A stretch of DNA of 24,342 nucleotides from Tubiluchus corallicola (Eukaryota > Priapulida > Priapulimorpha > Priapulimorphida > Tubiluchidae), in assembly GCA_030141605.1 (NCBI GenBank), contig JAQGDQ010001818.1:1-24342 (forward strand). Direction: 5' to 3'. Both the position numbers and the translations under genes were made by a program. The notes below the pieces were generated by a model, which saw only the letters and a program-made list of their open reading frames with translations, ran no database searches and was not told the origin of the DNA. This document shows, piece by piece, positions 8,766-20,900 of this stretch. Each line of letters starts with the position of its first letter. The first letter of the stretch is position 1.

Positions 8766-11700
8766 GTAAATACGTGCACTGATATCTGATCGTTTTTTAT
8801 AGGAAGACGGGAAGATTTTTCATTTACTACCTCGTTTTCAAGTCCGATAAAAAGTATACGTTTAAATTGACACGATTACATCTGCGAACGCATTTCTGAT
8901 AATTAATAATCGATTAATAATTAATAATTAACGGTGGGCGAACTCAACTATTGATGACATCACAAACTAAAGTAGCAACTAAAGTTTTCAAGAGCAAAGA
9001 TATTCCACAAGCTTGTTGCACATTTTTGAAAAGCAAAAATTGAAGTACAGTGCTAATGTAAGATATTCAGTGTGTTGTACTAAAACTAGGCAAGTTTTAA
9101 AATAAAAATTCAAATTTCAAATTTACCGCTATGCTCACAAATGAGCTGTCGAACGTATATAGTTCGTCTCAAACTAACGCATCTGAACTGAGAGGTGCAG
9201 CACCTGTTTTTTGTGCAATGCGTCCAAAATGACAGAAGACCAGTGTAAAAAAGTGATAAAACAGAATTTATCAGTAATCGTAGAATATAAAGAAACGCAT
9301 AACATCCTAGACTCATAATATAAGTGTCTTTAACATAAAAGTATCAGTCTCATATGCAAACTTACATGTCGCAAAAGTACCAAAAAAGTATCAGAATTCG
9401 GCATCTGACTTTTCAAACGTCAGGTATAATACGTGTAGATATTATAAGTTTGACATAAGAGCACACATAAGTCGGTCACTAATCATCACTAACAGCACAT
9501 GACAACTGACAACAAACTGTATGAGCGACATTACTTTCTCTACCTGGACGCAGACATGTGCGTATCGCCACATGCGCACAACAGCCAAACACTGCATTGC
9601 TGGAGCGCACTGTGCTGGGATGTGAAGCAAACGCTACTACCCTCACGTGCTCTGGTTTCGTGCAAGTATAAAGAGAGAACCAAAGAAAAAAGACATATTA
9701 TATTGAATATTATCGATAAAGAAAATAGGGTGTGCTGCAGTTCCACAGTATCTATACACGAGCCGTGACTGGTATTAGGTATGAATAAACCATAGACTTT
9801 TTGATGGAGTTGGCATCTACCTACAAAATGCAAATTATTAATTAATGCAGTTTCATTGTTCATTGCATATACCAAAGTGTGAATCGTAATAATATGCACA
9901 TGTTTTAATCCAGTGTTCTTGGTTTCTTTCTCGGGTGTACTGTAAACAGCAGCTTTTATACTTATTTCAATCAGAAACGAAGTCTAGGCACTTTTTCAAA
10001 CTAGGGCAAAATTTAGGAATTCGGTTCACGGCACTCCCATTTTTCTTCTTTCATAACTGCAAGAAATTGCAAAAGAGCAAAGTTTCTATCAGGCCTACGT
10101 GGAATTCAGTGCCCTTTAAGACTCTACGATGCCCTAGGCTGATAGTTCTGTCCCACCCATCTTCTTAATGGTTCTTTATGATTTATTAATGAGCAGATGA
10201 AACAATTACTTGTGGTGTGTTAGAAACACTATTAATCTAGGTTCTACGTGGTCATTATTAATTACATGTATTTGCATAGCGCTCATATTCAAGCAGGCTG
10301 TGCAACTGCTTTCTGTGCAATACCTTGCACCTGTTCGTTATGTAGCACTTACATAAAAGTTGTTCTCAGTAACTGCCTGTGGTGTGTTATGAAATGCGCC
10401 ATTTACATGAATATGAAAGTACATATTACACATTTTCCGTGGAGATTAAGAATTTTTTCTAAAAGTGACGCCCCCCCAAACTTTGGCACCCTTGGCTATA
10501 GCCTAGTTAGCCTATTTGTTAATATGTCCCAGATAGAATTATATCTTACATAATTATTTTGAATTGTTTTTCCTACTTCCAGGAAACAGAATGTTGCGAA
10601 TAACAACAACGATGTCAAAGAACCGGGCTGTTCTTGCTGGCTTTTCTTTCAACTAGTTTTATTCATTATTCTTCTAATAATCCCATTATTAGCGGGATTA
10701 TCCTGGACATTGCGTAAGAAAATTTCTCCTCTGTCTATGCAAAATGGTAAGTTTCTCAACTTTTTTTGATGAGGATGGCAAAATTTGGGTTTTTGGTTGA
10801 GATCCTCGATTGATTTGACATCCATTTTTTACGAAACACAAAGTAGATGCGAATGGATCAATGGTTTTTGTTCACATGCAAATATCACTTTTTCTTTTAT
10901 CTGCTTCCGCATAATCTGCGGATTATGTGATGTTTGAATGTTCGCGCATCCGTTAGATCCGCAGAAAATGTAGGCAAAAACTAGACTTGGTTATAATATG
11001 TGCGTCCTATTTGTCAAAAACTTTTTTGTATGAAGCCAGGAGTTACGATGACTAATGAATAATAAAGCACTAGTTAGTCCCCCTGCAAAGGAATTTTCCT
11101 TGTAAATCCTGATCGACAACTCACACCACATATGTACATACATCACTCCACCTTATCATAGCCATAGCATCACATGATGTACATACATCACTCCACATCA
11201 CTCCGCCTTATCATAGCCATAGCATCACATGATGTACACACATCACTCCACATCACTCCGCCTTATCATAGCCATCGCATCACATGATGTACATACATCA
11301 CTCCACCTTATCATAGCCATCGTACAACATGATGTACATACATCACTCCACCTTATCATAGCCATCGTACAACATGATGATGTACATACATCACTCCACC
11401 TTATCATAGCCATCGTACAACATGATGATGTACATACATCACTCCACCTTATCATAGCCATTGTACAACATGATGATGTACATACATTACTCCACATCAC
11501 TCCACCTTATCATACCCGTCGCACTACATGATGATGTAGATACATCGCTCCACATCATTCCGCCTTATCATACTTATCACATCGCATGATGTACATACAT
11601 CACTCCACCTTATCTTACCATTGCATCACATGATGTACATACATCACTCCACCTTATCATACCTATCGCACTACACCACAAACCATAATTATCGTAACAA

Positions 11701-11886
11701 AACGAAAATATTGCGCTGAAATTAGGTAAACTTTTTGTGCAAACAATTGAAGTTTTAACTTTACGTACGTGGGTTTTGCATGCTCGAAATTTCGCATAAA
11801 ATCCGCAAATTTTGGCATATACCTATATATTATCTATCTATCTATATATCTATACATATATATATATATATGTACGCATATAATTA

Positions 11887-11924
<38 letters not shown>

Positions 11925-11935
11925 TACACATATAA

Positions 11936-11973
<38 letters not shown>

Positions 11974-14900
11974 TAAAGCACAACATATACATAGTAGTCC
12001 ATCCAAATATTAGTGATTACCATGATACGTTACAAATAACTCAAATTAAATATCTAAATTTTTAACTATACCCTAGTTTTCAGTTGATACATAATTAATG
12101 AAAAGTTCCTTTGTCCCTTATAATGCATCAGCGTCTTAAATTTGTGTAACTCTATACACAACTTCAATGCTTTCATGTAAATTTGAGTGAATGAAAATAC
12201 TGCAAAGTTTAGAAAAATCAATACTGGAGTATCTGCTACGAATATCTTCTGTTAAGCAGCATTCACACAAGACGTGACGTTCAGTTTGTATAGCGGGCGG
12301 GTGTATCACATACTGACATATTCTGCTTTCTATTGGCATTATTGGTTTATTCCATCGTATTTGTATTTATATCTGGATAAGAACCATCCGCTGACCCATT
12401 CATATTTTGGCCTAGATGTTGTTCATTTGTTATACAATGGCAGAATGTACTTTATACAATCCGTGGAAAATTGATTTTTGTAGCTTTTTTATGTCTTGTA
12501 TGGCATATCTAAGAGAATGTATAATGTGCGATAGCATCTTTGATCAACGAGAGATAAAGGTGTAATTCGTCTTTGTGTTTGTTTTTCGTCTGCTAGTAAT
12601 TTTGATTTGGTAGAAATAGCACTGCAGGCTGCCAATTGTACTTTGTTTAGTTTTAGGGCGATTCCCAGAATGCATTGCGAGCTTGTCGTTTCGCACCGAC
12701 AAAACAGTATGATCGAGAAAATTGTGATTTTATCCATTGTTCTGCATAAGATCTTTTCTAAGTAAGAATACTTAAAGCACTCGCGTTATTCTTTGCTACC
12801 GTGCATCTTTTACGGAACTGAATATGTGTGCTTCGCAACTGAGCTGCTATGTGCGTCATCTTTGCCATAGAGCTTAAACAAAGATCACGCAATATTGTTG
12901 CTGGCTACCGCCACTATTGCTGCATTGTTTATAGTGGATGAATTAATTAATTTTATCTTCACAAAGACAATGTCATAATCACAGAGATGATGTTATCTTC
13001 ACAGAGATGATGTTATCTTCACAGAGATACTGTTATCTTCACAGAGATACTGTTATCTTCACAGAGATACTGTTATCTTCACAGAGATACTGTTATCTTC
13101 ACAGAGATACTGTTATCTTCACAGAGATACTGTTATCTTCACAGAGATACTGTTATCTTCACAGAGATAATGTTATCTTCACAGAGATGATGTTATCTTC
13201 ACAGAGATACTGTTATCTTCACAGAGATACTGTTATCTTCACAGAGATACTGTTATCTTCACAGAGATACTGTTATCTTCACAGAGATACTGTTATCTTC
13301 ACAGAGATAATGTTATCTTCACAGAGATGATGTTATCTTCACAGAGATACTGTTATCTTCACAGAGATGATGTTATCTTCACAGAGATACTGTTATCCTC
13401 ACAGAGATACGGTTATCTTCACAGAGATAATGTTATCTTCACAGAGATGATGTTATCTTCACAGAGATACTGTTATCTTCACAGAGATGATGACTGACTA
13501 CTATACTATACCTGTATTACATAACTTGTAAGACTAATAAGCAAGCTAGCAAGTTTTTTTCTTTTTTCTCTTCATCTCCTAAGTAATTGTTGCTCTTTCT
13601 CATACTTACTTTTTCTCTTAAATTTTTCTATATTGCACTTTTTTGATACTTATTTTATCTCTCCATACTCTCAGTTTTTTAACTTTACTCACTAACCTTG
13701 GTCAAATTCCCTTGTTAATAAGACCCCTATTGTATGATAATTACTGATTATTACCTTAATATTATATTATTACCCTGATTATTACCCTAATAATTACTGA
13801 TTAATTGTATTGTTTTGTTTAGATTTAGTGTCTAACTTTATTATTTTTTGTTTTCACTACTTTTTTGATAATTTGTATCATTTATACTGTTTTTATTATT
13901 ATTTTTTTCATATTTGTTTTTTGCTTTTATTATCTGCAGCATCACCATTTAATTTTATTATACTAATCTATTTACAAGAAAGGGCAGGAGACTAGATGAC
14001 CCTATGGTCCGTCCCTGCCCTGCTCCACGATAATAATTACGTAATATTTACAAGAATTTTTATGTCAAACTAATTGGAGAAAATAAATGTTCTATGTTCT
14101 ATACTATGCTATACCATTTCTGCTGTTGATGCTTTGCTTTTTACAGCGTGGAAAGGAGGTCGTCATGACTACCGAGGATGCTGGAAATTTCCATCTTCCG
14201 TCAGTTTTGCAGAAACGATACCTGATATAAAATCATCCTATGAATGCATACATCTATGCAAACAGCACGGTATAACCATTAATACATCATTTACGTTTGC
14301 AATTCACGAATTGAAAAATCAGAGGCATTATTGTCACTGTGATGACACTGTGGGAACTGGGAATGCCATTGAAGCTGCCGAGTTTTCCTGTCGAAAGTGC
14401 CCGGATGCGGAAGGTGGTTACTGTGGCGATGAGGGTTTTGCAGTGTATGCCACAGCAGGTGGGTTTGTTTTTAAAAATATTATTAAATATATTATTAAAA
14501 CGTGTCTATTTAAGTACTTAATTGTTCCACTAGGGGCATTTTTGTGTATACTTGTGCTAAAAAATAAATTCATGGCTCCAATTTACGTTCGTTTGCCGAT
14601 AAACGTACCTTACTCTTAGTGTCCAGATTGCACTTTGAGTACCTTTATGCCAAGTGTGTGCAAACTGTGGCCCGTCGAGAGTTCTTGCATGGCCCGTGGT
14701 TACATACGATAAACATACCTTACTGTTAGTGTCCAGATTGCACTTGGAGTACCTTTATGCCAAGTGTGTGCAAACTGTGGCCCGTCGAGATATCTTGCAT
14801 GGCCCGTGGTTACATACGATAAACATACCTTACTCTTAGTGTCCAGATTGCACTTTGAGTACCTTTATGGCAAGTGTGTGCAAACTACGGCCCGTCGAGA

Positions 14901-17900
14901 GATCTTGCATGGCCCGTGGTGACATACGATAAACATACCTTACTCTTAGTGTCCAGAATGCACTTTGAGTACATTTATGCCAAGTGTGTGCAAACTGTGG
15001 CCCATCGAGAGATCTTACGTGGCCCGCGAAGAGGTTTGTCAACCTAATGAAAGTGCGGCCCGGGCAAGGAATTGAGTCGCATGTACCAGGAAGTTCTTTC
15101 TAGCTGAGGTCCATGCCATGATCATTTTGACTTGGTTATTTATATCTATTATATTTACAAGTAGCTCGCAATTTGACCCCTTGATATCAGTGTGGTCACC
15201 CCTGATATAGGGGGAGGGGTTTCCCAGATTGTACTTTCTGTTTAGGCTAGGTAGTACATACCTCGATCAGCAGTTGTTTCATTGTTTCATCAGGTGTAGT
15301 GTTCTTATACGTCAGAATCAGAATCAGTGCTAGTGTGCATTGTAATAAGATTACAACTATCCGACATGAAGGTTGAAATCTATGGTTTTTAATATTTATA
15401 AACTTCTAGAATAGTTTTCCTCAGTGCAGTAGTAATGATGTGATGCATCGGATGCAAAAAAACAAGTTGCAAAATACAAGTGCTGTACCTCTCAGTTCAG
15501 GTGTGTCAGTTTGTGATGAACTGCACACTTTAGCACTGCACACAAACTGAGCACAGTGGTAAACTAGAAATTTGAAATTTTGTCTTAGAACCTGCCTAGT
15601 TTTAGTACAACACTCTGAATATCTTACAGTAGCACTGTTCTTCAATTTTCGCTTTCGCAAACACGTGCAACACGCTCCTGGAATATTTTTGATTCTGAAA
15701 ACTATGTGATGTAGTCATTAGTTAGGCTCGTCTGCCATTAATTAAGATTTTAATCTGTTATTTAATTATCAGACACAGTTTTGCTGTATTAATCGTGTTA
15801 AAATGTATACTTTCGATTGGACTTGAAAATCAGGCAGTATATGAAAAATGATCCTGTCTTTAACTCTTTCAGATCCACAACAATATCAAGGATGTTTTGC
15901 ATATTACAAACATGGTACATACTTTCCTGTTACTGTTTCACTGCAACAAGAATCTAGCAGTCTAGATACTGAATGTTTAACTCAGTGCAGAGATAGAGGA
16001 TATTATTTTGCCAGCCTCCATTATAGTCTGCAGACTGGAGAATATACATGTCAATGTGGCAATGGATTTTCGTTTGAGAAATTTTCTACAAACTGTGTAA
16101 GCTGTACGAAGACTACAACTGGAACCTGTCCTGGCATGCATTCGGTTTCTGTTTACTCAACTGAAAGTAAGTTGGAGCTTCTAAGCTGTTGTTTCGGCGT
16201 GGCTATGAAATGTAAACAGCATTTTTGTCTGATTAGGATAGCGATTATTTATTTATTTATTTATTTATTTGTTATTTTTTCTTCTTCCCAGCTTTTCCCT
16301 ATGCGGGGTCGCCGTTGTGAATGAGTTTTCTCCACGCATTCCTGTTGTTGACCATCTCTTCATTTATGTCTTCCCTTCCCACATGATCTTCACCGACTCT
16401 TCTTTTCAGGTGTCCATACCATCGCAACCTTGCGAGGCTTCCACTACTTTTACTGTTCCTCTGATATTATTATTTCTAATTTTATCTCTTCTTGTTATTC
16501 CCACCATTCATCTCAACGTCCTCATCTCCACCACACCCATTTTCTTCTCTTCGGTCGTCTTTAGAGAAGCTGCTTCCAGCCCATAGATTAGAGCGGGTCT
16601 GACCACTCTCTTTGTGGACTTTACCTTTAAGTCTCACCGACTCATTCATAGAAGGTTTTGGCATAGTTTACAGTTACAGTTACAGGCGGATGCACTTCCT
16701 GACCCTAACCCTCCCTATTTATCCGCGCTTGGGACCGCACTGAGTTGGGCTGGCTTGCTCCCCCCCCCCCCCAGTGGCTAGGTTTGTTATTTGTTATTTA
16801 TTCGGCACAAAAATATATACATTTATAACATTTATACACTAGTAAAAAGAGAACAGTAAAATTACAGCCCGAGAGTTTTGCCTACCAATGTGTACCATGG
16901 ATGACATGAAGGAAATAAATCCTCAAACAGACCACTGCCTGTCTTCCATTGTATGGTCATTTCTTCTTCTCTTTTCCTTCTTCCTGTCCCTAATCTTACT
17001 ATTTTTTCCAGTCCATCATGTCTACTAACCCTAACCATTCTTTCATTCACTCATTTGTGCCACCCTAACAAGCCAAGCTTTCAAGGTGTCATACAGCAAC
17101 TCTTTTATTTTGTTAATTTGACTTCATCAACGTTTTTTTTACCTATACTGTTTCTTTTTTTTTCAGTAATATTGTATGTTGATGTATTGTATATGTATTG
17201 CTGGAGTGAAATAAATTGATTAATTGATTGAAAGTCACGTTAATAAAACTTAGATTATCTAAGTGTGATATGCATCTGCATGCTCGTGGCTAAAACGTGT
17301 CTACTAGTTGACTGCTTTTAAGATATAAGCAAATATTTACTTTAAAACAAACTCAGTCTGTGCAAACTCTTCTCGTTAAATTAAAAAAAAACAAAATCCA
17401 TATTTATATTATAAAATATTAATTCATATATAATTTTCTACAAAACTCCATTGTGTGAGGAGCAGAATGTATGTTTTTCACTGTAGTAGTTTTTCATAAA
17501 CCCCGTGCAAAATGGAGCAAACTCTTACTGTCCTGAAGGAGTTAACATAAATAAATAATGATTACTTACTCTAAATTAGTTGAATGTACTTTATACCTGA
17601 ATTAGTAACTCTAAAACAATTTCTCACCAGTATAAACCCTGTTCATGTAATGGGCTTACATCTTAAATATTTTATGGATTTTTAGTGTTTAATAATAAAG
17701 CAGTTTTTGTTTGTTAATCGCAAGGACTGCTTAGTGGACATCTGCTTTTTACTTTAGACTTTGCGGTCGAATCGGACGTATTGGGCTGCTGGGAAAATAA
17801 AGTTCGAGGACGTCATGTCTGGCTTGACATTGATACACGAGACATGCCATATGTGACTACGTTCCCTAACTTGACACCTGACACGTGCAGGGCGCATTGC

Positions 17901-20900
17901 TTTGAGCTTGGTTACGCTTACGCGGGTTTGGAAAATGGAACAGATTGCTACTGCGGTAACACGTACGGTCGATTTCTGCCCGCCAAGTCCCCGTGCGATA
18001 AAGAATGTGGGACGGGTGGCAAGTGTAACTTGTATGACACATCTTGCTTAACTTGTGGTGGAGATAATGCTCTGGAGGTGTATCCCACAAATGGTAAGAA
18101 TCTTGTAACTTTAGGAAGGTGCATTTAAAAGAGACACGTACACCTCTGGTCATCTCAGAGAAAGTTTTGAAACTGTTTTTTCTTATTGTCTTCCTGCATG
18201 ATCTAAATGATGTTGTTTAAAATTTATTCATCTAGCATTAATTTTCTAGAAATTTTATGCAAAGAACTAAGAAATGTATTGGTCAAATTACATTTTATTA
18301 AGACATATTATCATATCATATTAGTTATTGTTTAATGCAGCTTCTGCAGCTACTGTGTTAACGTTACAATAAATAAATAATCAGTAACCTTTCAGTAAAC
18401 AAATGCTGAATAAACATCCTGAAGCGTTTGGAAGAAAACGAGCTAAGAATGTTTGCTTGTGGGTCTTTTTCAGAGACCTTGTAACACATGCCAAAGTGCG
18501 AAACGGACACTAAACCAAACTTTATCAAACAATTAAAAACATTTCCAAAGTGTCCTGTATCTATGAACATAATCTATACACTGCCTTTGGAACAATACTT
18601 TCTCAGTAAAGGCAGTAAAGTTAGCTTCGTTAACTGTCCCAGAGGTCGCAACCCTCATATCTCGGTATCCGATATCAGAAAAATGAGGCGAAAACTGGAC
18701 CATTCAAAGTCCCGCATAATGCGAATATAGTCTGTTGTTTCGCGAGCTGACCGCTGGTTGGCTGGCCGTCACTTTGTTTACATCACATACATCAGTGTAA
18801 CCACGTGTATAGCTCTATGAATAAAAATATAGAATCAATTATGCTGAGTTATTAGAGTCAATTGCCGACAGTTTTTACATATCTTTGAATAGGAGCGACA
18901 GGTACTAGAAGTTTTTGAGACAATTAGACAACTGATTCTAGATTACCGTGAGTCTAATACACGGCACTTACTGTATTAGCTTAGTATTGGTAAATACAGA
19001 TAATTGGCAAATTCGGACCAACGTCTCTCCGCTTTTGTCCAGCAGACCGAGATATGAGTGCATACATTTTACATTTTCTGTATTTTCTTGGCAAATGAAG
19101 CAAAGTGCTTTGACATTGGTACAGATGAACTAAAACTTTGGGTAATTTTGTTTTGTTTAAGTTAGCAGAAATTCTAGGTAGAACTGCAGCACTAGTAGGC
19201 TTTGCTGTTTTTTGCTGCTTTCTTTAGGGACCTCACGCCATTGGCAAGTCGGACATCTTGCATTGAGAAAGTTACTCACGCCCCACGAATAGTGAGGAAA
19301 GGCTGCATCTTGTTGAAAAACTGCAATGTTAATAGTGAGCGCATAGTGTCGTCCATTTGATGCTCTGAACCTCATGTCACTCTGATTTTAAACCTCGTTT
19401 CTAACGTTACTGTCGTTGCCATAGCAACGGGTTTTCATTCAAGAAATAAATAAAACGTATTGTTAAACGCCCCTTTGATTCTTGTAAGAGTTTCCTGAGA
19501 CTGGAGAAAATTTAAAAAGAAAATTAGAAATCAAAGTGTATAGTAACTTTTTGAGGCACGCTGTATTATACACATACACATATACATAACCCATCTGCAT
19601 ATTGCTGCGTGATGCGTATTCGGATGACGGTGATCACGTTCGAATGAATACAAATCACCCGTCACGCATTATGGCACTTCTACATGTTTAAAGGAAGAGT
19701 CAAGTCTCTCGAGAAGTTGAGCTTATTTAAATATTTGGAAAAAATGTTAGAAAATTTAAACAATAAAATTGTGATAAGCATCTATCGCGTAATTAGCAAA
19801 ATCAATTTAAAGTTGTCGTCATTTCACTCTTGGGGGCGCTCATTTTAGACGAAAAATGGCGTCAACCGGTTTCCGTGCAATATAAACACTCATCCCGCCA
19901 GGTGCTTCAGAATCTTTTTTTAACTTGTAGAGTGAATTCTATAAACTAAGTAACCAGCCCGGCACCTACTACGTGCTGGCAATTTTACATGCGTATCTAA
20001 AAGTCAACAAAAATCTGTATTTTAATTATTTACACCATTAATGTTAATTACTAACACATTTTAAGGTGTAATCCTGTAGATTAAAGCAAAGTAACCACTT
20101 TAAATTTGATCATAATTGACCGAATGACTAATTTCTAGAAAAACACAGTTAAATACAACATTAGAATAGCGTAACTTCTAAGCAAACTGTAGAAATTTCT
20201 CAACTCGTACGTTCATCACAGCTTGACTTTACGACATTCACCCTGCCTAGCATACACCAGCTTACGTCATTTTTTTTACATATGCCGGCATCAATGTTCG
20301 TTTGGTGGTAGATAAGAAATATTTAAATTTCTTTGCCATTTTTATGCAAAGCGTTCTATACGCATATTTTGTATTGTGATTTCAATATTTTTAATTGTAC
20401 ATTAAAATGCAATAAATGTTGTTCCAGAGTTTTTTCTTCGTTTAGATACAAACTGATGTATACGCATTACGAATCACGCATCATGCAAACGTAGAGTCAT
20501 ACCTTTATTGTAAATTGTCACTGTTATTGTCATTGTTACTGTCAGTGTCATTGTTACTGTCAGTGTCATTGTCACTGATATTGTCATTGTTACTGTCATT
20601 GTCATTGTTACTGTTATTGTCACTGTTATTGTCATTGTTACTGTCATTGTCATTGTTATTGTTATTGTCACTGTTATTGTCATTGTTACTGTCAGTGTCA
20701 TTGTTACTGTCATTGTCATTGTCACTGATATTGTCATTGTTACTGTCATTGTCATTGTCACTGATATTGTCACTGTTATTGTCATTGTTACTGTTATTGT
20801 CACTGTTATTGTCATTGTCATTGTTACTGTTATTGTCACTGTTATTGTCATTGTTACTGTCAGTGTCATTGTCACTGATATTGTCACTGTTATTGTCATT

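Larger units (their letters stand above)
10747..14146 (+). other. Intron 2 (3400 bp)
   Basis: GT-AG intron, phase 1, separating the membrane anchor from the first WSC exon. It carries a 46-57-bp minisatellite, AT/CA microsatellites, an antisense LINE-like fragment, a 20-bp minisatellite and a sense LINE-like 3' end close to the acceptor. It is the longest visible intron. Confidence 0.8.

Noticed and set aside
9935-10168. Frame ending in RPTWNSVPFKTLR, resembling a LINE C-terminus
   Set aside because: Only a WNS-P core matches and the surrounding sequence does not; too weak to annotate.
11229-11531. Overlapping 85-100-codon frames on both strands
   Set aside because: Shadow frames of the 46-57-bp minisatellite.
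13007-13330. 107-codon frame of repeated SQRYCYLHRD-type peptide
   Set aside because: Produced by the 20-bp minisatellite; the unit reads through all three frames without a stop.
11128-13490. CRISPR-like array of regular repeats
   Set aside because: The repeats are contiguous without unique spacers, and the context is eukaryotic intron sequence.
18488-18730. 80-codon + frame with many Lys/Arg residues
   Set aside because: Reads somewhat like protein but no family recognised, no splice fit to the WSC gene, and it abuts a transposon copy; probably old repeat or chance.
19855-19885. ATGGCGTCAACCGG with a good Kozak context
   Set aside because: Stops after nine codons and has no suitable donor; not a credible first exon.
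19603-20485. MITE with TGCGTGATGCG-type inverted ends
   Set aside because: Inverted match is short and gapped, with no target duplication.
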